Positions 51,970-63,900 of a stretch of 64,000 bases of DNA are shown here, piece after piece. The stretch is taken from contig CP003316.1 in assembly GCA_000247545.1 (NCBI GenBank), positions 467,233-531,232 on the forward strand. Reading direction: 5' to 3'. The stretch comes from Pyrobaculum oguniense TE7. Lineage in GTDB: Archaea > Thermoproteota > Thermoprotei > Thermoproteales > Thermoproteaceae. The notes below the pieces were generated by a model. It ran no database searches, was not told the origin of the DNA, and saw only the letters and a list, made by a program, of their open reading frames with translations. The position numbers and the translations under genes were made by a program. Position 1 is the first letter of the stretch. Every line of letters starts with the position of its first letter.

Positions 51970-54900
51970 TGGACATAGACATAACAATCTTCATTTTTTT
52001 CACCGGCGTCCTCTCCTCTCTCTACCTCCTATTTTTCCGGGGTCGTGAGGACTGGTACATCCCCCTCGCCGGCTCCATTTTAGTACTGCTTGTGCCCCAC
52101 GTGACCTGCCTAGTCTTCAGCTGGCATATCCCCTTTGCGGCCTGCCCCGTCTACACCTACGGCGTATACGACCTCGAGGAACAATTACGGAAGGCGGCTG
52201 AGGCCACTGAGGCCGTTGCCAACACAGCGCTGAGCCTAGCCGCGGAGTTCGCCAAGGCCATTGGCGCTTTATCGGCCGCCATGACTGCGGCGATGACAAT
52301 TTTGGCCATTGCAAGCGGCGGCCTTACGGCGCTTCTGGGCGGGGCGTTGGACTTGCTACGCATTATGAACTACGCAAACCCCGCGTGGCAGATCGCGGTG
52401 TCTGCCTACAACGTGGCCATGGGGATAGGGATGTCCTACCACGTGCTGGCCGTGTTGGCCAAGGCGGCTGAGCACTTCGTGCCTTTGTTGCTGGCGGCGG
52501 GGATGGCGTTGATGCCGCTTCCAAGAGTGAGGGGCTTCGGCGCAATGATATTCGCCTTGGGGCTGTTGCTGTACGTAGCCGCCATGGCTGGGCTACACTT
52601 CTCTGGGCCTACTATGGAAATTCTCAAGTGGCTGAACTCCACGAACAAGTGGATAGGCGATATGCCCAAGCCCTCCTTCAACTTCTCAGGCTACGGCTTC
52701 TTGGCAGTCCAAGGCGGAGGCATGTTCTTCGCCAGCTACGAGACACATGTAGACAACGCCACCGTGCAGAGGGCCTTGGAAGAATTAAGAAAATTAGGAA
52801 TTAACTACACCGGCTTGGCCATTACGCCGGGGAGGGACTACATCGCCGGCGCCGTGTTGACACCCATCTACGGCGGCTCTAACATAACGTGGCGTGGGCT
52901 GAACTCCTCTAGCCCGTACATCGTCTTCGCGTGGCTAGACGTGCCGATCAACGGCACAGACAGGATTCAGAGGAGACCGTGGGGCTTTGACTACTCCCTC
53001 ATCCAGTTGCCGGACAACGTCACAGTGAGTACTCCAAGCGGCAACATATCGCTAAGGGAATGGGGGCTTAGGGTGGCTGAGGCTGAGAGGGCGCTTATCG
53101 GCAACTTCACTCCCCTGTGGATAATAGATGCCGGTCCTCAGCAGTTTTGGCGCCTGCTTTTTGTAGAAGTGAACGCGACTATCTCCCTACGCAACCAGAC
53201 GCTGTACAACGGCACAGAGAGGGGCGTTGTGGGGGTGTGGGGCTGGATTGTGCCGCCGGATGAGGAGAGGTGCGAGGCGGCCGGCGCCGCGGTGGAGTGC
53301 GGCGCGGCCGACGTCACTGTTAAGCCCGGCTTATTGAAGTATGAAATTGAGGCCAACGCGACTACGTGGGTTAGGCCTATCGCCGAGCGGCTGACGTCGA
53401 GGTTCAACATGACGCTGGCCGAGGCGCCTAGACCTGTCAGAGACGGCGAGGAAAGGTTCTACACGTGGCAGGAGGTGTGCTACTACACGTGTTGTTCGAC
53501 ATGCTGTGACCAGAGCGGTTGCCGCACTTGCTGTAGCACCTGCTCCTACTACCGCACGGTGTGGGAGGAGCCCGTAATTTTCAAAATCCTCAGAGACGGG
53601 GAGTATGAAAGACAAGGCATCTTGTACGACCGGCCGTGGGTGCCGGAGGCGCCGTTCAACTTCACATTCCGCGTCGGGTACGTACACCGCGATTGGGAAG
53701 TGCGGAAGGAGCTTAGGGCGTCGGCGCCCGACACCGGCAGATGTCGCGAAATCCCCGGCACCCGCCGCCTTTACAAAAAGGTGGTCTTCTGGGATGTCCA
53801 GCCGTCCTTCTTCATGATATACGGCTTTGTTTGGGCCTCCTCAGTCGAGGCGGCGGTAGACGACATGCGCCGCCCACTGCCGGACTATTACGACGGCGGG
53901 CCTGCTGAGGAGGACGGCGCCGAGGTGATAAATCTGCTGAGAGGCGCGGAGCACGACCAGTATTGTAAAGTGGCTTACTACGGCGCCGCGCAGCCCAACT
54001 GGCAGTTGGTGCCTCTCGCCGTTAGGAACATGACGTCCATAAACAGGATGTACGACGCCTACCTCTTGACGCAAGGCAACTACACCGAGGTGTGGGGGAG
54101 GGGGGCCGTTGCGATTTCAAACGGCTCCCAGTTTGTCATTGAAGGGGTCAACAGATTGATTGAAGCCTATAAGCCGAAGCCGTTTATCCCAATGCCGGAG
54201 GCCGCGCCGACAAACTACACAATGACGCAGGTCACGGTGGAGTGTGTAAAATATGAGTGGCGTGGTAAGTCGTTGGCGACTGGCTCTCTAACCATTACTC
54301 CCGGCGCCCAGGTCTGGCTACACAACTACACATGGCTCGCTTCGCGTCTCTCGCTGGAATTCGTGAACAAGTCGGCGGAGATGTGGCTGTGGATTCTTCA
54401 AAACCCGCCTCCCAAGCCGCCTGAGAACTTAACGCGCTGGGGGATCGTGCCGGGCTGGCTCAACTCCACGTGGCTGTCGACGCCGCATGCGTTTTTCGGC
54501 GTCACCGCCACGGCGGCGGCTGGCATGTTGTTGTGGTACGCCGCGTCGCTACTGGCGGCGTGGATGTCCATATACCCCCAGATCCTCCTGGCATTCCTCT
54601 CGGTGTTCGCAATCTTTGAGGCCCTCAGCTGGCTGTTGGGCTTCCCGTCGCCCGGCATCCACTTGATGAGATTTGTCATGAATACGTTAGAGGATTTGGC
54701 ATTCTGGTACCAAGTCCGCCTACTTATCCGGGGCCGGGTATTCGCCAGGGCTCTACGCTTTTTGAAATCGCCTATGAGGGCCTTCGCTATACTGGCTGTT
54801 AGGAAGCTGTACTACAAGGGCTACCTCCGGCTTAGGGCTAAGGAGCGCTGGAAGATAGAGTCTATGCTGGGCCTCCGCTACGACGAGAGGGTGAGGGAGC

Positions 54901-57900
54901 AGATAGAGAAGAGGGTGGAGGAGAAGCTCACCGGCAAAAGGAGGCTGGAGAGGCTGGCTGAAAAGGCTAAGGAATACGCCGAGAGAGCCGCCGCGGCCGC
55001 CGCCACTGCGGCCGTAAAGACGGGCATGGCGACGTACGAGGCGGCTAAGGCCGCGTACAAGGCGGCTAAGACTGTCCACGAATACACGGAGGGCGACATT
55101 GTCCACTTGCTGAGGCGTCTGTCCCCCGCTGTCGACCACAAGCTGGAGGCCTTTCTGGAGTACATGGCTAAGCGCTACCCCGCCGTCTACCACCTATTCC
55201 TTGCACATCTAGACGAGAAGCCTAGGTGGATCTCAGCGCTGGATTTGCCGCGGCTTAGGATGCTGGCGGAGGCCGGGAAGATCAAGTGGGAGGTGTATCA
55301 GAAGGCCCGCAACCTAGTGGAGTACTACTACGCGCTTAGGGCGTACGAGAAGTTCAAGGCAATTACCGAAAAGCTGTCGGAGGAGAAGGTGTACGAGATG
55401 GCGATTAAGACGGCGCAAGAGGCCGCGGAGAGGTCGGAAAAGGCCCTACGCGCTTTGATGTACGACCTCGCGAGGGGCGTCGCGGAGGAGGAGATCCTTA
55501 GGCGCATAAAGGCGGTGGTCCAGCCGATAGAGGAGGTGTACCACCGCGGCGTATTTGCCAAGCTGACACAGATAGTGGGGATGGCGCTTCAAGAGAGGCC
55601 GCCTGAAACGCCTCAAGAGCTGGCCAAGTTGCTCATAGAAAGGCGCGACGAGGTGTTGCAGAGGGCGCCCATAATTGCCGAGGAGTGGAGGCAGTATTGG
55701 TCCGCGAGGGAAGTGCCGTATCCGGCGAGAGAGAGGATGGAGGCAATATTAGCGGAGTTCGCCCGCGTGGAAATAGCGAGTGAGCTGGCCGAGCTTAGGA
55801 CAGCGGCGCTGGCGAGGAGGGCGGCGTACCTGGCGCTGGAGTATGAACAGTTGAGAAAGGCGCTTGAGGCCAAGCTGGGGACGCCGGAGGAGCAGGCGCT
55901 TAGGGGAAGGATGCAGGAGCTTGAGAGACAGATGAGGGGCGTCGTGGAGGAGGCGAGGAGGATGATGGCCGATAGGCGGGTTTCGCTACAGGCGTGGGAG
56001 GCCGTGGAGAGGGGCGGGCAGTACGCCGTGGAGGTTAGAAATCTAGAATTTAGAATTAAAGATGTTAGGTGGCTGGAGAGGGTCTTCGACGTCGTTAAGA
56101 TTGAGAGGATAGAGCGCGGAGGCGCCGTCGAGGAGGCACTGTCAATAAACGAGAAGGCGGCGAGGAAGGTGCTGGAGGAGACGTGGCGCCTCTACCACGA
56201 CTTCGGCGAGAAGTACGTCTGGCTACGCCACGGCCCCGAGGAGCGCATCTACGCCGTGCCCAAGGCTGGAGTACAAGAAGTAGAACAAGCACTTGACAAG
56301 GCATTGCGCGTATACGGCCAGCACGGGAGGGAGGCGGCGGTTGCCGAATTCCGCCGCGCCGTTGAGGAGGCCAAGCAGTTCTACGCCTCGCGTGGCGGGG
56401 TAAGCGCTGTGGAGAACATAGAGGCGCTGGAGAGGAGGCTGGTTAAGCTTCTGGAGGAGCTCCCGGCTAAGCCCTCCGACGTCTTTGCCGCCTATGCGGA
56501 GGCGGCCCGGGAGGAGGTGGCGGGGGCGCTGCCGGGCCTGAGGGAGGCGGCGCTGGCTAGGCGGATAGCCCTCTTGGCTTTGGAGCACGGCGCTTTGCAG
56601 AGGGCGGTGGAGGAGAAGCTGGGCACTCCCGAGGAGCAGGCGCTGAGGGCTAGGCTGGAGGAGGTGGGGCGCCGGCTGAGGGGCGCGGTGGAGGAGGCCA
56701 AGGCGTACGGCCGAGGCGGCCTCTTGGAAAAGGCGCTTAGGGCGGCGGAGCCCGGCGTCGACGCGGAGAGGGCGAGGGAGGCGCTGGAGGCGGCTGAGGC
56801 GGCGTTGAGGGAGGCCGCGTCTAGGTACGGGTGGCTTCTGGAAGTGAGGGAGGCCGTGGAGCGCGCGCTTAGGGCGTATTCAGAGGGCGGGAGGGAGGCG
56901 GCTGTGGAGGAATTCCGCAGAGCCGTCGAGGAGGTTAAACAACGCCGCCCCGCCGACGCGGAGAGGATAGAGGCTGTGGAGAGGAGAATTGTCGAGGTAC
57001 TGCAAGATCTACCAGAGAGGCCTCTCTCCGCGGCGCCGAGGGAGGAGGTGGCGGAGAGGCTGGCGTTGGTGGAGAGGACACGCCAAGCGTTGTCCGACCC
57101 AGACGCCGCGTTTAGGGCCGTCCAGCTGGCTAGAGAGGCGGATGAAATCACTGTGATCAGCGCCCTGAGGCTAAGCGAGGAGGCGGAGGCGGTTAGGGCC
57201 TTCGTGCAGAGGGCCAAGTCCATTGACTACGCCGCGTTGGCGGGGGAGGCGAATAGGGCCGTAGACGACTTGTCTAGGCAGGTCTACGCGGCGTTGAAGG
57301 CAATTGACGACTACGACAAGTTCAAGGCCGAGGCGGCCCTCGCCCAAGACCGGTGGCTCAAGGCCCTCTACGAGGCGGATGCTGAAAGGGCGCTTCGCGC
57401 GGTAAAGGCAGAGCTTGAGCTGGCCAGACAACACCAGAAGCGGGCTGAGGAGGCCGTCTCCCGCGTGAAGGAGGTGGAGGAGGTCAAGCCGCCGTCTTTC
57501 GCCGGCTTGGACTTCTCGCAAGATGTCAAGATCACAAAAAGCGAGTACTTCCTACCCACAGACGCGGCGTTGTACGCCTTGGCGATTGCCTTTACAAGGC
57601 GGCTCGACGCGGTCAAGAGGGCAGCTACTCCCGAGGAGCGGCGCAAGGCAGTGGCCGAGTTAGCCGCTGTGACCGAGTTGCTGAGGGAATACCCGAGGGA
57701 GAGGGTGGCTATGGCGTTGAAGGAGGCGGAGAGGCCGATATTCTACAAGGCCGGCAAGGTCGAGGTCAACACGGAGAAGGCGGAGAAGTTGCTGGCGGCG
57801 CTGGGATACGCCGCAATTGCCGCCTTAGGCCGGCCTGAGTCCTACGCCGCCTCGGTGATGCTGGAGGAGCTGGCCAAGGAGCTGGGAGTGCCGAAAGACG

Positions 57901-60900
57901 CCTTGCTGAAGGCCGCCTCCATCAGCCCCGCGCTGGCAGAGGCGGTCAAGGCGGTTAGAGAACTGGCGTCTGTCGACAAGAAGTTCGCCAAGTTGGTGGA
58001 GGAGGCCAAGACGGAGAGGGATTTGGAGAAGATTAGGGCGTACCTCAGGGCGGAGGCCAAGGCCCTTAGGGCGGCCTCCGAGCTGGGCGAGTTTTTGAAA
58101 TCGCCTTCTGTAGAGGCCAACCTCGGTTATCTCATATTCGCCGCGGATAGGTTGCAGTTGAGGGATGTCAAGAGGGTGCTGGAGCTGATTGGGAGGGCCA
58201 AGGGCGAGTTGTCGTTTTTCGAAGAGCGCTACTTCAACGTAGTATACGAGCAACTATTGCCGTTGCTGGGCTGGCGTGCCGAGAGGATGCTCCTACGCGC
58301 TCCGCCGGCCGTGTACGTCCTCAACCGCATGGGCGCCGACCTGGCCAAGGATGTGTTCTCGCGGTACCGCGGCTTCGAGGCCTACGGCTCGGAGCTGAGG
58401 GACGTGGTGCCGCGTGTAGACCTGCCCTTGAGCGTCGGGATGCCGGTATCCCTCAAGCCCAAGTTCACGCAGTATCCGCAACGCGTCACGCGCTACGTGG
58501 CCGACTGGAGCGACTCCGCCCTCGCCTCGGGGATTAGGCGCTACTACCAGACTGAGGAGGGGAGGAGGCATAGGGCGTTGGCCGAGGGGCTGGCCGTGGC
58601 GGCCGGGGCGGCCGCGCTTAGGAAGGCGGCGGAGCGGCTTCTGGAAGAGGCGCAGAGGCGCGACAGCGACGCCCTCGCGCTTATCGCATACCTCACCGCG
58701 GCTAGGGCGGCGAGGGAGGAGCTGAGGCTGGCTGGTATCTTCATGAGGGCCGGCGCAAGGGTCCACGCCGACGCCGTGAGGAGGAGGGCTGGGGAGCTCT
58801 ACGCAACGGCGCTGGAGAAGGCGGTGGAGATCCTCCGCAGGCACTACGACGAGAAGAGTGGCATCAGCCAGCTCCTTGTAGACGGCTTAGGGCTCTATTT
58901 GGGCAGGCTGGCCAACGTGTTGAAGAGGGCCAAGACCGAGGAGGATATCAGAGAAGCCGCCGAAAAACTAGCGGGCCGCATGCACCTCATGCGCGTTGCG
59001 GCTGTGGCGGAGGCGGCTGGGCTGGAGGAGCTGAGGGCGCCGCTGGCCCACGCCATGGAGGCTGTTAGGACATATCTGAAGCTGGAGCACTGGCTGTCCA
59101 CAAAGAGGCCCGCGGCGGCGCCCGGAGAGCTTAGGGCCGAGGCAATTCAGGCTCTAGACGCCCCGCTCCCCAAGGTCGAGAGGAGAGTGATGGAGGAGGC
59201 AGTCGCTCGCTCCGTCCGCCTGTGGCTGGCGGAGGAGGCCGGACGGCTGGCGAGGCTGGCCCAGTGGCTGGAAGAGCCATATTTGCGCGCGAAGGACAAG
59301 AGGCATAGGGAGGACATAAGGCGCATCCGCGAAGTTGTCGAGGAGGCGTGGAAAAACGCCGTTAGGAAACTCGCAGAGGAGGCCAAGGCGGCGGCGGAGT
59401 TCTCGCCTTCGGCGCTTCAAGAGCTAAAGCTGGTGGCGGAGAGCTGGGCCGGCGCTGGGCACCACCGCTACCCCGCCCACAGGCTGGAGGAGGCGGCCCC
59501 GCCGGGGGAGGGGGCGGAGAGGCTGTACAAGTACATAGGGATGCGGATATTACAGGAGATTAGAGATGTACAACCCGCCTCAAGGCCCGAGGCTGAGCTC
59601 TACGAGAGGCTTCCGCAACGCCTTAGGGAGCTGGCGGAGGGCGAGGTGAAGAACGTGGAGATGGCGCTTATTAGGGAGGGCTACTACGACGAGTTGCTGA
59701 GGCCGGCGTATAAGTGGCTGTATTTACCGTTCGAGCGGGAGGACCCGAGGCCTCTCTTTGAGCGGGTTGCCGAGAGGGCGGCGGAGCTGGCCAAAAGACA
59801 CGGCGTAGACCCAACGCCTTTGGTGCAAGCCGCAGAGGAGCTGAAGAGGTCGACGATTAGGGAACTGCCCAAGGCCGCGGAGAGGGCCGGCGGCGCCTTG
59901 GCTGAGGTTGTCTCGAAAGTGGTGGAGGTTGTTGCTAGGAGGAGGGCGGAGGAGCTGAGGGAGAGGGGCGTGGACGTCTCTCACGACGCCGGCTTTCTGC
60001 TGTCGGTGGCTAAGAGGATAATAAGAAAGATTTCGCGCGGGCTGGACGAGGAGGCGCTGGCCGTGGACGCCGTCTACAAGTGGGTGTCGAGGACGGCGGA
60101 GGAGGTGAATAGGAACATGGACGTGTTGGAGAAGGCATATTTCGAATTCGCCGTGCTTAAGACTAAGAACAGAGAGGTGGCTGAGGCCTACGCGAGGCGG
60201 TTCAGCATACGCCCAGCCGCGGCGGATGAATACGACCCCGTCGAGGGGGTCTTCAAGCGCCGCGAGGTCTACTTGATTATACACCAAAGTCTGCAGGCCG
60301 CGGTGTCCAAGGCCCTGGACTGGCTGGCAGGGGAGCTGAGGGACAAAGAGGAGGTGCCTGTTTCGCACATGTTTGTGGGGCCGCCGGAGCTTGGCTTCAT
60401 CTTGGCGGAGAGGATGAGGCTGGCGTTTGCCAGGGAGGGCCGATACTACAAGTACTTCCAGTTCTACGACCTTGAGTCAGAGGTCAAGGCTATTGCGGAG
60501 CGTTTGGTGGAGATGGCGGCGGAGGAGGCGGCTGGGAGGCCGGTGTTTTGGGTGTTGCGCTACGAGCACCTACGCCGCTTTGCGCCTCTAATCGCCAAGA
60601 TATACGGCGCTGAGTACGACCCGTTGCGGGACGCCGGATACGTGCACAAGGCGGACTTCGCCATCGGCTACGCCGTCATGAAGGAGCTTCTGAAGTTGCT
60701 GAGGGAGAGGGTGAGGAGGGGCGAGGCTAAGCCGTGGGAGTGGTCTACTCACAAAGACTTGGCTGAGGGGATGGCCAAGGCGCTGGAGGAGGCGGTGGGG
60801 AGGGAGTTCGCCAAGCCCGGCGCCGCCCAGACTGCCCTAGAGGGGGTGAAGTACGCCATGAGGTACCTAGCCGGAGAGGCGCCGCACCCGTCGGGGGTGG

Positions 60901-63900
60901 CCAGAGAGGCGTACGACGCGGCCGTGAGGCTGTTCTCGCTGATAGCCGGAGTGAAGGAGGAGGAGCTTTGGCGCAAGACGCTGAAGCTCAAGGAGACCAA
61001 CCCAGGACAATTCGACAGCCTAGTAGAGCTGGCCGAGGAGAGGCTTGGGCTGAGGAGGAGAGAGGAGGAGAGGGAGAAGAGGCCCGAAAAGCCGGAGAGG
61101 AAGCCCGAGGAGGTAGTCAAGAAGCAAGAGGAGGAGAAGCCCGGAGAGAGGAGGCCGGAGGCCAAGAGGCCGCAAGAGGAGGAGAAGCCGGCGGCTGAGA
61201 AGGCTGGGGAGAAGCCGGCCGCCGCGCAGAGGCCGTCTGTTAAGCCCGCCAAGTCTGAGGAGAGGCTAGAGGCCGCCGGGCAGAGGGCGGCCGCGGAGGC
61301 GCCGCGCGGCTTGATCCCGGAGGGCCACGAAGGGGTTAAGGCCGTGCTGTGGCTTGTGAGGGCGAGCGGGGCGGAGCTGGAGGACGCGTCCCAGCTGGTG
61401 AGGGCCGCGGCCTCTAAGCTCAAGGAGAAGTACAAGGCCAAGGTGGGGAGGATGGAGCCCGCCCTGGCGGAGCTGGCGGAGAAGGCGCTGGAGGAGGCCT
61501 ACTACCTAGTGGAGGTCGCGGCCCGGTCAAGGTCGGCGCTGGAGAAGCTACGCGTAGCATTTGAGGTTGGCGAAAACGCCGTCTTCGGCCTAAGGCCGGA
61601 GACGCCGGAGGAGGCAGACGCGGCTAAGATACTGGCCGACTTGGCCAAGCTGGTGAGGCAGGCGGAGGAGGAGCTCGGCGCTGGGCTGAGGGTGTGGGGA
61701 TTGGCACAGCAGTTCGCCCTGGCGCTGATAGACCGGGTGGAGGCGGAGTACGACAGAGTGCTGAAGGCCGTAACGACGATTGAGAGGGCCCTTATCCCGG
61801 CGGCTGTGTCCGCAATGGGCGTCGTGGGGGCAATTGCGACACACGACGTTGTCCTCGGCGCCGCGGCCCCAATCGCCGCCGCCATCGCGCTGGCCAAGGC
61901 AGACCAGCTTAAAGAGGCCGCCAAGAAGGCTAAGGAGGCGGCGGAGAGGATATACGAGGCGGCGAGGGAGCTGTGGGAAGCCGCCAAGGTAACGCTACAG
62001 CGGATATACGAGGTCGTGGTCGAGGCAATCGCGAGGGCGCTGGACTACGTAAAGGCGCATTGGTTCATATTCGCGGCCGCGGCGGCCGGCCTCATTGCTT
62101 GGGCCACGGCGCAACAGCTGGACTTCCAGCTGTGGATGGAGCACGTTGCTAAACTCGCTCCCGTCATTGTCGGCGCGCCGAAGTTCAAGGAGTTTAAGCC
62201 GGCGCTGGAGGGGGAGGCGCCCGACTTGCTTAAGGCGGCGGAGAGGGCCCTGGCGTGGAGGGACTTCAAATCTATAAAGGCCTTCTTGGACGAGGGCATG
62301 AAGGCGGTCTTAAAGATGCAGGACTTGAAAAAGGTGGTGGAGAACGTGAACAAGTACGGCGCAGGGAAGGGGCTAAGGCCGGAGCACGCCGTCGATGTTT
62401 TGGCCTTGGTGGAGGCGGGCTTGAAGAGGCTGGGAAAGCCGCCGTCTCTCGCGGAGGCGGCTGAAAGGCTGGCTAAAGGCGAGAGGGTAGAGCTGGACGT
62501 CAACGAGGTCGTGGAGTACATAAAGAGGATCCGCGACGTGGCGTATCAGCTGAGGCTCTTGTTTAGGCACATAGCGGAGAACGCCGAGAGGTACGCGAGA
62601 AATAAGCGAGAGGCCGAGGCGATGAAAAGAGCGTTTACCGTGACCGAGGCGGCTGAGGAATTGGCCGAGGCGGCGAGCAAGGAGTTTCGCAAGCTCGGCG
62701 ATGCCACCCTCGCTGATAAGGCTGTGGCCTTTTTCGAGAGCTTGGCGCTCGGCACTGCTTGGAGCCGCGTAGTGCTAAACGCCATGGAGAAGGGGAAGGC
62801 GTACGAAGCCCTCGTGTGGGCGCCGACAACAGCGGCTGGTAAATACGGCGTGGGGAGGGAGGCGGTGGACATGTGGGAGGGCTTGCTGACGCGCGCCGCA
62901 GTGTGGCTCGCCGGGAGGGGAGTGGACAAGGCCGAGTTTAGGCGCAAGGGCAGCCAAGTGGAGATAATCGTCAACGGCGAAGCCGTCGCCGTCGTGGAGA
63001 TAGAGGAAAGCGAGGTTATGGGGATTGTCTACCGCGCCAAGGGGAAGTGGGTCAAGGAGGAGGCCATGCGGCAGTTGAAGCTCGCGAGGGAGCTGGCCGA
63101 GGCCATAAAGACAAAGCCGGAGGAGTACGCCCTCCTCGCCCTCCTGGCCACAGACGGGAGCTACGTAGCAGAAAATCATGTAGTCCTAGCCGGCACGACC
63201 TCTGTGGCCCAGGCGGCTTTGTACATAAAGCTCGGCTTTAAGGTCAAATACGCCGGCTACGGGAATTTGACCGAGGAGGGCTTAAAGCCAGTGTTCGAGG
63301 CATGGCGCATAGACGAGAAGATAGTGAAGAGAGTTAAGGAGCATCTGGCCGCGGCGGAAGCGCTGTTCAAGGACCCAGGAAGGGCCGAGTTGCTCTACAA
63401 GGCCCTAGACCTCCTCCAAGAGATTCGCTGGAACAGCGCCAAGGCGAAGAGGAAGGCGGCCGAGAGGATAACGACACTTCTCTTCCACCTGAGACTAGGC
63501 GGCGGGAAGGTCTGCTTGGCGAATTGCCAATTCGGCGAGCCAACGCTGACGGTTAAACGCGAGGCGTACGCCCGCGTCGTTGCGCCGCTCCTCTACTACA
63601 TAGCGAGGGAGGTGCCCGGGTGGGAGGGGGAGAAGGCGAGGGAGGAGGTCATGAAGTTCTTGGCCCACGCCGTCCTCTACGATGGGGGCGTGGAGCCGGA
63701 CCAAGTATACCTCACAGTGGGCAACTTCGGCGCGAAAAGCGAGGAGAAACAGCTCCCCATGGATATATACGACAAAATCGCTCTGTACGTAATCCTCGCC
63801 GCTAAATACGGCGTAGGGGTCAAAGGGATATCCGTAAGAGAAGGCAAGGCGCAGATACGCCTTAAGCCGGAATACGCCGCGTGGGTCTTCGCGGCTGAGT

